The position numbers and the translations under genes were made by a program. A stretch of 64,000 nt of DNA. Origin: Klenkia taihuensis. GTDB taxonomy: Bacteria; Actinomycetota; Actinomycetes; Mycobacteriales; Geodermatophilaceae. This document shows positions 54,381 through 64,000 of the stretch, in pieces (the stretch's first letter is position 1; each line of letters starts with the position of its first letter). The notes beneath the pieces were generated by a model. It saw only the letters and a program-made list of their open reading frames with translations. It was not told the DNA's origin and made no database searches. The stretch spans positions 124,001-188,000 of the forward strand of contig NZ_FOMD01000002.1 in assembly GCF_900112525.1 (NCBI RefSeq), read 5' to 3'.

Positions 54381-56372
54381 GTGCCCCGGGGACGACGCGG
54401 GTACCGCTACGGGCGCTGGCGGGGCGGGGCCGACCCCCTGGCCCCGCCCTACGACCTGGGCGACGCCGTCGACGCGATCGGCGACCAGGTGCTGGCCGGC
54501 AGCAGCGTCCGCGAGGCGCTGCGCGACCTGCTGCGCCGCGGCCTGGACGGCCGGCGCGGGCTGGACGACCTGCGCCGGTCGGTGCGCGACCGGCTGCGCG
54601 AGGCCCGCCGGGCCGGCGCGCTGGACGGCACCCTGCAGGAGGTGCGGGAGCTGCTGGACAAGGCCCTGGAGGCCGAGCGGCGCGAGCTGTTCCCCGACCC
54701 CGACGACGCAGCCCGCCTGGCCGAGGCCGAGCTGGACGCGCTCCCGCAGGACACCGCGGGCGCGGTGCGGGCGCTGAAGGAGAAGCAGTGGCGCTCGCCC
54801 GAGGCGGCCGAGGCCTACCGGCAGATCCAGGACCTGCTGCTGAAGGAGGTGCTGGACAGCCAGTTCCAGCACATGAAGCAGGCGCTGCAGCAGATGAACG
54901 CCGCCGGAAAGGACGGCAACCAGGCGGTCAAGGACATGGTCGCGGACCTGTCCGCGCTGCTGGACGCGCACAACCGCGGCGAGGACACCGACCAGCAGTT
55001 CGCCGACTTCATGGACCAGCACGGGCAGTTCTTCCCGGACGACCCGCAGACCGTCGACGAGCTGGTCGACTCCCTGGCCCGCCGGGCCGCCGCGCAGGAA
55101 CGCATGATGGCCGGGCTCTCGCCCGAGCAGCGGGCCGAGCTGGGCCAGCTGATGGGCCAGGCCATGCAGGACATGGGCCTGGCCAGCGAGATGGCGCACC
55201 TGAACGACGCGCTCCGCCAGGCCCGGCCCGACCTGCCCTGGGGCCGGCCCGGGCCGGTGCCCGACGGCGCCGAGGGCCTCGGGCTGGGCGACGCGACGAC
55301 CGCGGTGGCCGAGCTGGCCGACCTCGAGGCGCTGTCCAACCAGCTCTCCCAGGGCTACGCCGGCGCCAGCCTGGCCGACGTCGACGAGGAGCTGGTCGAG
55401 CGCGCACTGGGCCGGTCCGGGGTCGACGACCTGGCCGCGCTGCGGCAGATGGAGCGCGAGCTCGAGCGGCAGGGCCACCTGACCCGCACCGAGGGCAAGC
55501 TCGAGCTCTCCCCCAAGGCGGTGCGCCGGCTGGGCGCCACCGCACTGCGCCGGGTGTTCGCCCAGCTCGACGCCACCGGCCGCGGCGAGCACGACGTCGC
55601 CGACGCCGGCGCGACGGGTGAGCTCACCGGGGCCAGCCGCGAGTGGCGGTTCGGCGACGAGCAACCGCTGGACGTCGTCCGCACCGTGCGCAACGCGGTG
55701 CTGCGCACCGCCGGCGACCCGACCCCGGACGGCGACCGACGGGTGCGGATCGCGGTCGAGGACTTCGAGGTGGTGGAGACCGAGCGCCGCACGGGCGCCG
55801 CGGTCGCGCTGCTGGTCGACCTGTCCTACTCGATGGCGCTGCGCGGCACGTGGGGCGCGGCGAAGTCGACGGCGATGGCGCTGCACTCGCTGGTGACCAC
55901 CCGCTTCCCGCAGGACGCCATCGAGATCATCGGGTTCGCCTCGACCGCGCAGGTGCTGCGCCCGGAGACCCTCGCCGAGCTCAGCGTGGACACCCTGCAG
56001 GGCACCAACCTGCAGCACGGCCTGATGCTGGCCCGGCGGTTCCTGGCCCGGCACCACGACGCCGAGCCGGTCGTCCTGGTGGTCACCGACGGCGAGCCGA
56101 CCGCGCACCTGGAGGACGACGGCACGCCCTACTTCTGCTGGCCGCCGATGCCGCAGACCATCGCCAAGACCGTCGCCGAGGTCGAGCGGGTGGCCCGGTC
56201 GGGGGCGACGATGAACGTCTTCGCCCTGGACCCCGAGCCCGCCCTGGTGCGGTTCGTGCACGACATCACCGCCCGCGCGGGCGGCCGGGTGTTCCTGCCC
56301 GACGGCGACCGCCTCGGCGAGTACGTGGTGGCCGACTACCTCAGGGCACGGAAGGGCCGCCGGGCGCGCTGA
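54381..56372 (+). CDS. VWA domain protein, partner of the AAA ATPase
   Basis: A 663-residue protein. The N-terminus is Arg/Gly-rich (PRGRRGYRYGRWRGGADPLA); residues about 40-370 are helical and charged with no known domain I can name; the C-terminal 190 residues are a von Willebrand A domain with a MIDAS-like DLSYSMALRG near 480 and VTDGEPTAH later. GTG two bases after the AAA stop, so the two are co-translated. In this family the VWA protein presents the substrate to the ATPase. No Mg-chelatase H subunit is nearby. Confidence 0.87.
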   Translation: MPRGRRGYRYGRWRGGADPLAPPYDLGDAVDAIGDQVLAGSSVREALRDLLRRGLDGRRGLDDLRRSVRDRLREARRAGALDGTLQEVRELLDKALEAERRELFPDPDDAARLAEAELDALPQDTAGAVRALKEKQWRSPEAAEAYRQIQDLLLKEVLDSQFQHMKQALQQMNAAGKDGNQAVKDMVADLSALLDAHNRGEDTDQQFADFMDQHGQFFPDDPQTVDELVDSLARRAAAQERMMAGLSPEQRAELGQLMGQAMQDMGLASEMAHLNDALRQARPDLPWGRPGPVPDGAEGLGLGDATTAVAELADLEALSNQLSQGYAGASLADVDEELVERALGRSGVDDLAALRQMERELERQGHLTRTEGKLELSPKAVRRLGATALRRVFAQLDATGRGEHDVADAGATGELTGASREWRFGDEQPLDVVRTVRNAVLRTAGDPTPDGDRRVRIAVEDFEVVETERRTGAAVALLVDLSYSMALRGTWGAAKSTAMALHSLVTTRFPQDAIEIIGFASTAQVLRPETLAELSVDTLQGTNLQHGLMLARRFLARHHDAEPVVLVVTDGEPTAHLEDDGTPYFCWPPMPQTIAKTVAEVERVARSGATMNVFALDPEPALVRFVHDITARAGGRVFLPDGDRLGEYVVADYLRARKGRRAR

Positions 56373-56386
56373 GGGAGACTGCCCGG

Positions 56387-56833
56387 GTGGGCACGGTCAG
56401 GATCGAGCGCGTGGAGCCGGCGGCGACCTACGAGCTGCGGTCCCGGGTGCTCCGCCAGGGCCGCGCCGTGCAGATCACCGGTGACGACGCGCCCTCGACC
56501 GTGCACCTGGCCGCGGTCACCGACGAGGGCCGGGTGGTCGGCGTCGTCCGGTTCCACCCGCAGGTCTGCCCGTGGCGGGACACCGAGTACGCCTGGCAGC
56601 TGCGCGGCATGGCGACCGACCCCGAGGTCCGTGGCCTCGGGGCCGGGCGCGCCCTGGTCGCCGAGGGCCTGGTGCAGATCTCCCGCGCGGGCGCCGACCT
56701 GGTGTGGTGCGACGCCCGCGAGGCGGCGGTGGGGTTCTACGAGCGGATCGGGTTCACCGTGGTGAGCCCGCCCTACGACATGCCGCCGGTGGGCATCCAC
56801 CTCGGCATGGTGCTGGACCTGCCGATCAGGTGA
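56387..56833 (+). CDS. GNAT family N-acetyltransferase
   Basis: A 148-residue acetyltransferase. The acetyl-CoA loop is LRGMATDPEVRGLGAGRALV; the last strand contains FYERIGFTVVSPPYDMPPVG. Similar proteins are annotated as ElaA/YitI-type. GTG start 14 bases after the VWA gene, so it may share the transcript. The 3' end overlaps by eight bases the end of the convergent DUF2252 gene. Substrate unknown. Confidence 0.88.
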   Translation: MGTVRIERVEPAATYELRSRVLRQGRAVQITGDDAPSTVHLAAVTDEGRVVGVVRFHPQVCPWRDTEYAWQLRGMATDPEVRGLGAGRALVAEGLVQISRAGADLVWCDAREAAVGFYERIGFTVVSPPYDMPPVGIHLGMVLDLPIR

Positions 56834-58184
56834 CCTGGTGCTCCCCCGAGGAGCTGATGCCCGGGATCTCCCCGGCCCGGAACGCGTCGACGAACAGCCG
56901 GTGGTCGGTGCGCACCCGCGCGGCGTAGGCGTGCGCGAAGGCGATCATGTCGGTCACGAGCTCCTCGCGGCGGTCGCCCACCATCGCGGTGACCGCCTCC
57001 TCGACCTGGACGTCGACGGCCTCGTGCTCGGCGTCGGCGTCCCCGATGCAGTGGATCTTCGCCGTCGCGCGGCCGAGCTGACCGACCACCTCGGTGATCT
57101 CCTCGGGCTCGGTCAGCTCCTCCCAGTCCAGGTCGTTCTCGTAGGGCGAGAGCTCCGAGACCAGGAAGCCCACGCCCCGGATGACGGTGTGGCCGAGGAA
57201 CGGGGAGGCGTGCGCCTGCATGGCCCGCTGCGCGGACACCGTGCGCTCGCCCTCGTGCTGGAACAGCGCCCGCACCTCGGGGTCGGTGACGATGCGCGAG
57301 GGCGCCGCCGTCCCGGCCTGCTTGAGGGAGAGGACGACGTCGTTCTCCAGCGCCTGGTCGTACCCCTCCAGCAGCACGGTGTAGGCCGGGAGACCGGCGC
57401 TGCCGATGCCGAACCCGCCGGTGCCGACGACGTCCTTCACGTCGTAGGCGACCTCGCGGCGGCGGACGCCCCGCGGCACGGTCTCCCGGTAGGCCTCGAC
57501 CGCGGCCAGCACCTCGGTGCGCTCGTCGTCGTCCAGCCGGCGGTGGCGGGGCATGTCGGCGAAGCGGCGCTCGTGGTCCTCGACGACGGTCAGCCGCTCG
57601 AGCAGGGAGATGCGGGTCTGCTCGGCGGTCTCCATCACCAGCTCGCGGACCGCCCCGGACGTCGAGCCCCGGTCCAGCGCGAAGTTCCGGTCGGCGTCGG
57701 TGCGGGTGAACTCCGCGACCTGGTCGAGGTAGGCCTCCAGGTACACCCGCAGCACCGACGCGATGACGTCGTCGGACAGCGCCTTGCGCCAGGCCAGCAG
57801 CGCGAAGCTGGCGCAGAACCGCCGCAGGTCCCAGGACAGGTGGCCGAGGTAGGACTCGTCGAAGTCGTTGACGTCGAACACGATGCGGCCGGTGGCGTCC
57901 ATGTAGGTGCCGAAGTTGGCGGCGTGCAGGTCACCGTGGATCCACGTGCGCGACGTCCGCTCGTCGGCCCACCGGTCCTCGGCGTCCACCAGGTCGGCGT
58001 AGAACAGGCAGGCCGACCCGCGGTAGAAGGCGAACGGGTCGGCGGCCATCTTGCGGAACTTGACCCGGAAGGCGTCGGCGTCGGCGGTCATCAGGTCGGA
58101 GAAGGCGTCGACCAGCACCTCGACGATGCGGGCCCGGCGCGCGCCCTCGTCCTCCGGCTGGGACGGGGTGGGGTGGTCGGTCAC
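56826..58184 (-). CDS. DUF2252 family protein (kinase-like fold)
   Basis: A 452-residue protein with the DUF2252 pattern: FYRGSACLFYADL near 50, then WIHGDLHAANFGTYMDATGR followed by VFDVNDFDESYLGHLSWDLR, resembling the HGDxHxxN and IDFD motifs of aminoglycoside/choline kinase-like folds. Later blocks are VKDVVGTGGFGIGSAGLPAY and HEGERTVSAQRAMQAHASPF. Activity is not established for the family. GTG start, divergent from the SGNH gene. Confidence 0.92.
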   Translation of the reverse strand: MTDHPTPSQPEDEGARRARIVEVLVDAFSDLMTADADAFRVKFRKMAADPFAFYRGSACLFYADLVDAEDRWADERTSRTWIHGDLHAANFGTYMDATGRIVFDVNDFDESYLGHLSWDLRRFCASFALLAWRKALSDDVIASVLRVYLEAYLDQVAEFTRTDADRNFALDRGSTSGAVRELVMETAEQTRISLLERLTVVEDHERRFADMPRHRRLDDDERTEVLAAVEAYRETVPRGVRRREVAYDVKDVVGTGGFGIGSAGLPAYTVLLEGYDQALENDVVLSLKQAGTAAPSRIVTDPEVRALFQHEGERTVSAQRAMQAHASPFLGHTVIRGVGFLVSELSPYENDLDWEELTEPEEITEVVGQLGRATAKIHCIGDADAEHEAVDVQVEEAVTAMVGDRREELVTDMIAFAHAYAARVRTDHRLFVDAFRAGEIPGISSSGEHQVT

Positions 58185-58267
58185 GGGGTCACCGTAGGGG
58201 GGCTAGCCTCGCTGAGCAGGGCGGACGAGGACAGCAGGACGACGACACGACGACGGGGCGGTGGCCG

Positions 58268-59272
58268 GTGACGCGGGCGAGCAGGGCACGACGTCTCGCC
58301 ACGGCAGCCGCCTACGGCGGGGGCGGTCTCGGCGTCGTCGGCGCCGGCCTGGCGACGCTGCTGCGCGAGGAGGCCCGCCGGGCCCGGCGCCGGGTGTCCT
58401 CCCGCACCGCCAAGGCCGACCCGCCCACCGGTGAGGGCCGCTACGGGCGCTACCGCGGCACGCCCGTCGTGCTGGCCGTGCTGGGCGACTCCAGCGCGGT
58501 CGGTCTGGGCGTCGACCGCGCGGAGCAGACCCCCGGCGTCCTCGTCGCCTCGGCCCTGGCCGAGCTCGCCGAGCGACCCGTGCAGCTGGTCAAGGTGGCC
58601 GTGTCCGGCGCGCGCTCGGAGCACCTGGCCGCGCAGGTCGAGCGAGTGCTCCCCGCGGCGCCCGACGTCGCGATGATCATGATCGGTGCGAACGACGTCA
58701 CCGCCCGGGCCAAGCCCGCGCTCGCCGTCCGCGACCTGGCCGCCGCCGTCCGCCGGCTCCGCGAGACCGGCTGCGAGGTCGTCGTCGGCACCTGCCCGGA
58801 CCTGGGCACCATCCGCCCGGTGGCCCAGCCCCTGCGCACGCTGGGCCGCCGGTGGAGCCGGCAGCTGGCCGCCGCGCAGACCATGGCGGTCGTCGCGGAG
58901 GGCGGCCGCACCGTCTCCCTGGGCTCGCTGCTCGGACCGCAGTTCGCCAGCGACCGCAGCATGTTCTCCCCCGACGAGTTCCACCCCTCCGCCGCCGGCT
59001 ACGCCGCGGCGGCGGCCTGCCTGGTGCCCGCGGTGGCCGACGCCCTCGGTGTCTGGCCCGCGTCGGCCGACCGCGGGATCCGCAGCCTCCGCCGGGACAG
59101 CGTGCGCCCGATCGCCCGGGCGGCGGCCAGTGCCGCCGGCCGGCCGGGCACCGAGGTGCGGCCCGCCTCGGTCGACGGCGCCGACGCCGGCCCGCGGGGA
59201 CCCTGGGCGCTGCTGCGCCGGCGGCGGCCCCAGGACCTGCCCGAGGTGACCGCCGGCCCTACCGGTCGGTAA
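58268..59272 (+). CDS. SGNH/GDSL hydrolase
   Basis: A 334-residue esterase-like protein. Block I with nucleophile Ser is VLAVLGDSSAVGLGVDRAEQ; block II Gly is in VAVSGARSEHL; block III Asn is in MIMIGANDVTAR; block V Asp/His is DEFHPSAAGYAA. A hydrophobic N-terminal segment (AAAYGGGGLGVVGAGLATLL) suggests a membrane anchor or signal. The C-terminal 80 residues are Arg/Ala/Pro-rich. GTG start. Substrate unknown; possibly cell-envelope lipids. Confidence 0.9.
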   Translation: MTRASRARRLATAAAYGGGGLGVVGAGLATLLREEARRARRRVSSRTAKADPPTGEGRYGRYRGTPVVLAVLGDSSAVGLGVDRAEQTPGVLVASALAELAERPVQLVKVAVSGARSEHLAAQVERVLPAAPDVAMIMIGANDVTARAKPALAVRDLAAAVRRLRETGCEVVVGTCPDLGTIRPVAQPLRTLGRRWSRQLAAAQTMAVVAEGGRTVSLGSLLGPQFASDRSMFSPDEFHPSAAGYAAAAACLVPAVADALGVWPASADRGIRSLRRDSVRPIARAAASAAGRPGTEVRPASVDGADAGPRGPWALLRRRRPQDLPEVTAGPTGR

Positions 59273-59342
59273 CCCCCGGGGTACGTTCGGAGGCGGTCCC
59301 GACGCCACCACGCGGGTGGCGCCCTCACCGTGGAGGTCCCCC

Positions 59343-60563
<1,221 letters not shown>

Positions 60564-60580
60564 CCGCCCCCCGGAACGGA

Positions 60581-60616
60581 CCGAGGCCCGGCCCCCTGAC
60601 GGGGACCGGGCCTCGG
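60581..60616. terminator. Bidirectional terminator between thiolase and Bax1-like gene
   Basis: Inverted repeat CCGAGGCCCGGCCCC / GGGGaCCGGGCCTCGG, 15 pairs with one bulged A and a five-base loop, placed between two convergent genes. Confidence 0.8.
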
Positions 60617-60639
60617 TGCGTTGGTGCGGGGTGCTGCGG

Positions 60640-61485
60640 TTACTCGCGGAAGTAGCTGAGCAGGCGCAGGATCTCCAGGTACAGCCAGATGACCGTGACC
60701 AGCAGGCCGAAGGCGATGTACCAGGCGACCTTGGGGGCCACACCGCGACGGATGGCCTCGTCGGCCATGTCGAAGTCCAGCAGCAGCGAGAACGCCGCGA
60801 CACCGATGACGACCAGGCTGAAGATGATCGCGATCGGGCCGCCGGAGCGCAGGCCCAGGCCGTCGCCGCCGCCGATGAGGGCCGCGACGAGGTTCACCAG
60901 CATCAGGGCGAGCACACCGAACATCGCGCCGACGATCCAGCGGGTCAGCTTCGGGGTGACCCGGATGGCGCCGGTCTTGTAGACCACCAGCATGCCGAAG
61001 AAGACACCGAAGGTGCCGATCACGGCCTGCATGACGATGCCGGGGTAGACGGAGTTGAACGCCTCGCTGATCGCGCCGACGCCGACGCCCATGAGGGCGG
61101 CGTAGGCCAGCGTGGCGGCCGGGTTGGCGATCTGCTTGAACGAGATCACCAGGCCGACGACGAACGCGATCAGGACGGCCGGCAGGGCCAGCCCCATCGC
61201 GGCCTGGCCGGGGACGGCCCAGACGGCGGCGGCGGCCAGCACGGTGACCAGGAACGAGATCCCGGTCTTGCTGACGACGTCGTCCATCGTCATGTACTGC
61301 TGGCCGGTGGCCGCGTACGGGTTCTGCTGGTACGGCGACTGCTGCGGGGCCTGCTGGCCCCACTGCTGGGGGGCGCCGTACTGCTGCGGGCCCGGCTGGG
61401 CGTAGCCCTGGTTGCCGTACTGGCCACCCTGGCCGTTGGGGGCGCCGGGGAAGCCCCGGCTGAAGGCCGGGTTGCTGCTGGGCAT
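60640..61485 (-). CDS. Bax inhibitor-1 / YccA family membrane protein
   Basis: A 281-residue protein. The first 70 residues are Gln/Gly/Pro/Tyr-rich (YGAPQQWGQQAPQQSPYQQN), followed by seven membrane segments with the family pieces MDDVVSKTGISFLVTVLAAA and LLLDFDMADEAIRRGVAPKV. The actinobacterial type often carries the Gln/Pro-rich N-terminus. Start ATG 61485 has GAGGAG six bases upstream. The stop is TAA, rare here. Function in bacteria is unclear. Confidence 0.92.
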   Translation of the reverse strand: MPSSNPAFSRGFPGAPNGQGGQYGNQGYAQPGPQQYGAPQQWGQQAPQQSPYQQNPYAATGQQYMTMDDVVSKTGISFLVTVLAAAAVWAVPGQAAMGLALPAVLIAFVVGLVISFKQIANPAATLAYAALMGVGVGAISEAFNSVYPGIVMQAVIGTFGVFFGMLVVYKTGAIRVTPKLTRWIVGAMFGVLALMLVNLVAALIGGGDGLGLRSGGPIAIIFSLVVIGVAAFSLLLDFDMADEAIRRGVAPKVAWYIAFGLLVTVIWLYLEILRLLSYFRE

Positions 61486-61623
61486 CGTCATCTCCTCGAG
61501 GTGACTCGGTCGGGTGCGTGGACGGGCACGGAGCCAGCCCACTCATCGATCACAACGCCGGTGGTGGCGGATCAGTTCCTGGGAGCTCCCTGGGCGTGAC
61601 CCGACCGTGACCGGACGCGCCAC

Positions 61624-61655
61624 GGGGCCCCGCGGACCGTGGTCCGCGGGGCCCC
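61624..61655 (-). terminator. Hairpin terminator after the M28 peptidase gene
   Basis: Perfect 15-bp inverted repeat (GGGGCCCCGCGGACC and its complement) with a two-base loop, 20 bases downstream of the stop on the minus strand. Confidence 0.8.
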
Positions 61656-61675
61656 GCGACGGGTGCCGCTGCAGG

Positions 61676-63292
61676 TCAGGCCGAGGTCGCCCCCGGTCCG
61701 TGCCCGTGCCCGTGCCCGTGCCCGGGGCCGCCGTGGCCCGGGCCGCCCGGGCCGCCGTGGCCGGGACCGCCGTGGCCGGGGCCGCCGGGCCCACCCGGGC
61801 CCTGGCCGGGACCGCCGTCGGCCTGCGCGGTCACCAGCACCGCGTAGGCGACCGCGTCGGAGTTCTGGTCCAGGGCGGTGGTGCTGACGTTGCTCAGGTC
61901 GTCGCAGGCCTGGTGGTAGCAGGCGTCGTAGGGCTGGCCGGCCGCGCCGCCGTAGCGCGCCGCCTGGTCGGCGGTCTTGGTGCCCTCGGCGCCGGAGAAC
62001 AGCCCGCCGGAGGGGATGCCCGCGTCGGCGAAGGCCTGGTAGTCGCTGCGGCCGTCGAACTCGGTGTCCTCGTAGGCGATCCCGCGGGAGTCGTAGAACT
62101 CGCGGAAGGTGGCCTCGATCGCGGCCGACTCCGGGGTCACGTAGCCCTCGGGCGCGGGGAAGGTCGAGCCGTCGCTGTCGTAGACGAAGTTCGCGAAGTT
62201 CGGCGAGCCCAGCATGTCGAAGTTCAGGTAGGCACCGATGCGGTCGACCTCGGCCTCGGGCAGCGAGTCGACGTAGGCCTGCGAGCCGAGCAGGCCCAGC
62301 TCCTCCGCGCCCCAGAACGCGAACCGGACCGGGTGCGCCAACCGGGTGCTGGCCAGGTTCTGCGCCACCTCCAGGATCGTCGCCGAACCCGAGCCGTTGT
62401 CGTTGATGCCCGGGCCCTCCGGCACGGAGTCCAGGTGCCCGCCGACGACCACGACGCCGTCGTCGGAGCGGCCGGGGAGCTCGGCGGTGACGTTCTGCGA
62501 GGTCCGGGTCTCGGTGATGACCTCGACGGCGAGGGTCGCGGTGGCGCCGTCGACGGCGAGGGCGGCACCCACCTCCGGCGTGGCGAACACGACCGGCACG
62601 GTGCTCGGCCCACCCAGCGTCGGGTTGATCAGGCCGGGCGCGTTGTTCGCGATGACCACACCCGAGGCGCCGGCGGCCACCGCGTTGGCGGCCTTGGCGC
62701 TGAAGTTGCACGAGCCGCGCTGCACGAGGGCGATGGTGCCCGCCGGGAAGCCGGCGAAGTCCGCGGCCTCGCAACCGCTGGTCGTCGACGCGTAGTCGAC
62801 GGCGGTGACCGGCGCCGACGTCGCCGCCGAGGCCGTGCCGTCCACCGCCACGTAGTCGGTGTCCAGGGTGAACGTGGCCGGTGTCGGCGTCAGCTGCTGG
62901 AAGGACCCGGCGTAGCTGACCTCGTCGTAGGTGAAGTCGGTGACCTCGACCTGGTAGCCGGAGGCCTCGAGGGTGTCGCGCACGTAGTCGACCGAGGCCG
63001 CGTAGCCCGGTGTCGTCGAGGCACGGTTGCCGTCGTGGGCGTCGGCGATGCCCTGGAACGCCTCGAGGTGCTCCATGACCCCGTCGACGGTGACGCAGCG
63101 CAGCAGCTTCTCCACGTCGGCGTTCACCCGCCGCTCGCACCCCGCCGGCGCTCCGCCGGGTCCTCCGGGCCGTCCGGGGGCCGCCGCCGCCGGGCCCGCG
63201 ACCAGCAGGCCCGCCCCGCCCAGCAGGACCGCCGTCCCGGCCGCCGTCCACCGTCCACGGCGCATCCGCCGGGTGTGCTCGAGTGGTTCCAC
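61676..63292 (-). CDS. Secreted M28 family aminopeptidase with PA domain
   Basis: A 538-residue secreted zinc peptidase. A signal peptide lies at about residues 10-38 (RRGRWTAAGTAVLLGGAG, then LLVAGPAAAAP). A PA domain (about 160-260) contains FPAGTIALVQRGSCNFSAKA. The M28 catalytic domain has GGHLDSVPEGPGINDNGSG, then AFWGAEELGLLGS and MLGSPNFANFVYD. The C-terminal 50 residues are Gly/Pro/His repeats (GGPGHGGPGH, HGHGHGHG), which could bind metal. GTG 63292 has GGAGG eight bases upstream. Confidence 0.92.
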   Translation of the reverse strand: MEPLEHTRRMRRGRWTAAGTAVLLGGAGLLVAGPAAAAPGRPGGPGGAPAGCERRVNADVEKLLRCVTVDGVMEHLEAFQGIADAHDGNRASTTPGYAASVDYVRDTLEASGYQVEVTDFTYDEVSYAGSFQQLTPTPATFTLDTDYVAVDGTASAATSAPVTAVDYASTTSGCEAADFAGFPAGTIALVQRGSCNFSAKAANAVAAGASGVVIANNAPGLINPTLGGPSTVPVVFATPEVGAALAVDGATATLAVEVITETRTSQNVTAELPGRSDDGVVVVGGHLDSVPEGPGINDNGSGSATILEVAQNLASTRLAHPVRFAFWGAEELGLLGSQAYVDSLPEAEVDRIGAYLNFDMLGSPNFANFVYDSDGSTFPAPEGYVTPESAAIEATFREFYDSRGIAYEDTEFDGRSDYQAFADAGIPSGGLFSGAEGTKTADQAARYGGAAGQPYDACYHQACDDLSNVSTTALDQNSDAVAYAVLVTAQADGGPGQGPGGPGGPGHGGPGHGGPGGPGHGGPGHGHGHGHGPGATSA

Positions 63293-63414
63293 GTGCTCGC
63301 CCTCCGCTCCGACCCACGACCCTGTGGATCCCCTGTGCTCGACCGTGGTCGAGCGCAGCCCGGAGAACAAGCCTTGTGTTCTCGACGCGCAACGGTTAGT
63401 GAGCGGAAAGAACG

Positions 63415-63491
63415 TGGTGCCCTCGGTGGGGTTCGAACCCACACTGGGACCCTTTTAAGGGGCCTGCCTCTGCCGGTTGGGCTACGAGGGC
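63415..63491 (-). tRNA. tRNA with anticodon UAA on a class I body (tRNA-Leu-like)
   Basis: A full cloverleaf on the minus strand, CCA encoded at 63415-63417. Acceptor stem GCCCTCG/CGAGGGC, discriminator A, D arm with GG, anticodon stem GGCCC/GGGTC (one G-U), loop CTTAAAA giving anticodon UAA, five-base variable loop, T arm GTGGG-TTCGAAC-CCCAC. UAA decodes UUA (Leu), and the loop is that of tRNA-Leu, but leucine tRNAs normally have a long variable arm and this one does not. C13-A22 mispairs in the D stem. Confidence 0.85.
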
Positions 63492-63496
63492 CGGGC

Positions 63497-64000
63497 TCAT
63501 CCTGCCGCGAGCTCGACCGCCCGCTGCAGCACGGCGTCGAGCATGGGTTCGGTGAGCCGGCCGGTGAAGGTGTTCTGCTGGCTGACGTGGTAGCTGCCCA
63601 GCAGGGTCAGCGGGCCCCGCGGGCCCTCGAGGGTGACCTCGGCGCCGTGCCCGAACCGGGGCCGCGGGCGCGGCAGCGGGTACCCGGCCGCGGCGAGCAC
63701 CGGCAGCAGGGCCGACCAGCCGAACCCGCCGAGCACGACGGCGACCCGCAACTGCGGCAGCAGGTCCAGCTCCCGGGCCAGCCAGGGCGAGCAGGTGTCC
63801 CGCTCGGCCGGGGTGGGCGCGTTGTCCGGCGGGGCGCAGCGCACCGCGGACACCACCCGGCACCCGGTGAGCTCCAGCCCGTCGTCCGCGGCCACCGACG
63901 TGGGCTGGTTCGCCAGCCCCGCCCGCCACAGGGCGGCGAAGATCCAGTCGCCGGACCGGTCGCCGGTGAAGATGCGGCCGGTGCGGTTCCCGCCGTGCGC
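63497..64000 (-). CDS. Uracil-DNA glycosylase, family 5 (UdgB)-like, partial
   Basis: At least 167 codons in frame to the window edge; the N-terminus lies outside. The visible part starts HGGNRTGRIFTGDRSGDWIF, includes RVVSAVRCAPPDNAPTPAER and LGSYHVSQQNTFTGRLTE, which match the UdgB/type 5 pattern (GGNRTGR and HVSQQNT). The Fe-S Cys of the family should be in the missing part and in CAPPDN and CSPWL. It removes uracil from DNA. A tRNA gene lies five bases downstream. Confidence 0.9.
   Translation of the reverse strand, partial: AHGGNRTGRIFTGDRSGDWIFAALWRAGLANQPTSVAADDGLELTGCRVVSAVRCAPPDNAPTPAERDTCSPWLARELDLLPQLRVAVVLGGFGWSALLPVLAAAGYPLPRPRPRFGHGAEVTLEGPRGPLTLLGSYHVSQQNTFTGRLTEPMLDAVLQRAVELAAG

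Noticed and set aside
59255-59290. Partly symmetric GTAACCCCCGGGGTAC before the thiolase gene as an operator
   Set aside because: The symmetry is mostly the C/G run and overlaps the stop of the previous gene; not convincing.
63415-63491. Reading the tRNA on the plus strand
   Set aside because: The T-loop sequence is nearly palindromic, but only the minus strand gives D arm, anticodon arm and T arm in the right order with encoded CCA.

Overview
The window is one contiguous stretch of very GC-rich DNA whose gene content points to a flagellated, mycothiol-producing actinomycete. The pointers are Mca mycothiol S-conjugate amidase, a Z-isoprenyl diphosphate synthase, frequent GTG starts, ATGA/GTGA overlaps and several probable leaderless mRNAs. 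The mix resembles Geodermatophilaceae (Blastococcus, Modestobacter, Geodermatophilus), but that assignment is inference from style and content, not from a search.

About 1-32.6 kb is a flagellar locus. Divergent from a shared intergenic region are flgN-flgK-flgL (minus strand, flgL cut by the window edge) and a FliA/SigD-type sigma gene (plus strand). Then, all on plus, come flagellin fliC, the cap module fliD-fliS-(fliT-like), the basal body and motor operon flgB-flgC-fliE-fliF-fliG-fliH-fliI-fliJ-(NlpC/P60+SLT hydrolase)-fliK-flgD-flgE, flbD-motA-motB-fliL, the switch and export operon fliM-fliN-fliO-fliP-fliQ-fliR-flhB, and flhA followed by a giant FlhF-like gene. Nearly every junction inside a block overlaps by 1-20 bases. 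Most block boundaries carry a hairpin followed by a sequence close to T(C)A(A/C)-N15/16-GCCGATG(A/T). This resembles the consensus of SigD/WhiG/FliA sigma factors, so the sigma encoded at 2.3 kb probably drives the whole set. The window holds no che genes, flgF/flgG, flgM, fliW/csrA or flhG.

The most unusual gene is the 1352-residue FlhF-like protein (28314-32372). It keeps the N-terminal FlhF motif and an SRP-GTPase-like C-terminal fold, but the P-loop and TKLD signatures have decayed, and about 1000 residues of Ala/Pro/Glu/Arg-rich repeats and helix lie between them.

About 32.6-64 kb is ordinary chromosomal content: a PIN-PhoH protein, two DrrAB-like ABC exporters, a DUF885-like peptidase, UppS, TrhA/hemolysin III, a PadR regulator with a membrane partner, KatG, a geranylgeranyl-reductase-like flavoprotein, PsiE-like and small membrane proteins, Mca, GreA with a leader hairpin, an RNHCP zinc-ribbon gene without a normal start codon, an M3 peptidase, threonine dehydratase, a MoxR-like AAA/VWA pair, a GNAT, DUF2252, an SGNH hydrolase, a thiolase, a Bax1-like membrane protein, a secreted M28 peptidase, a tRNA with anticodon UAA on a class I body, and a truncated uracil-DNA glycosylase.
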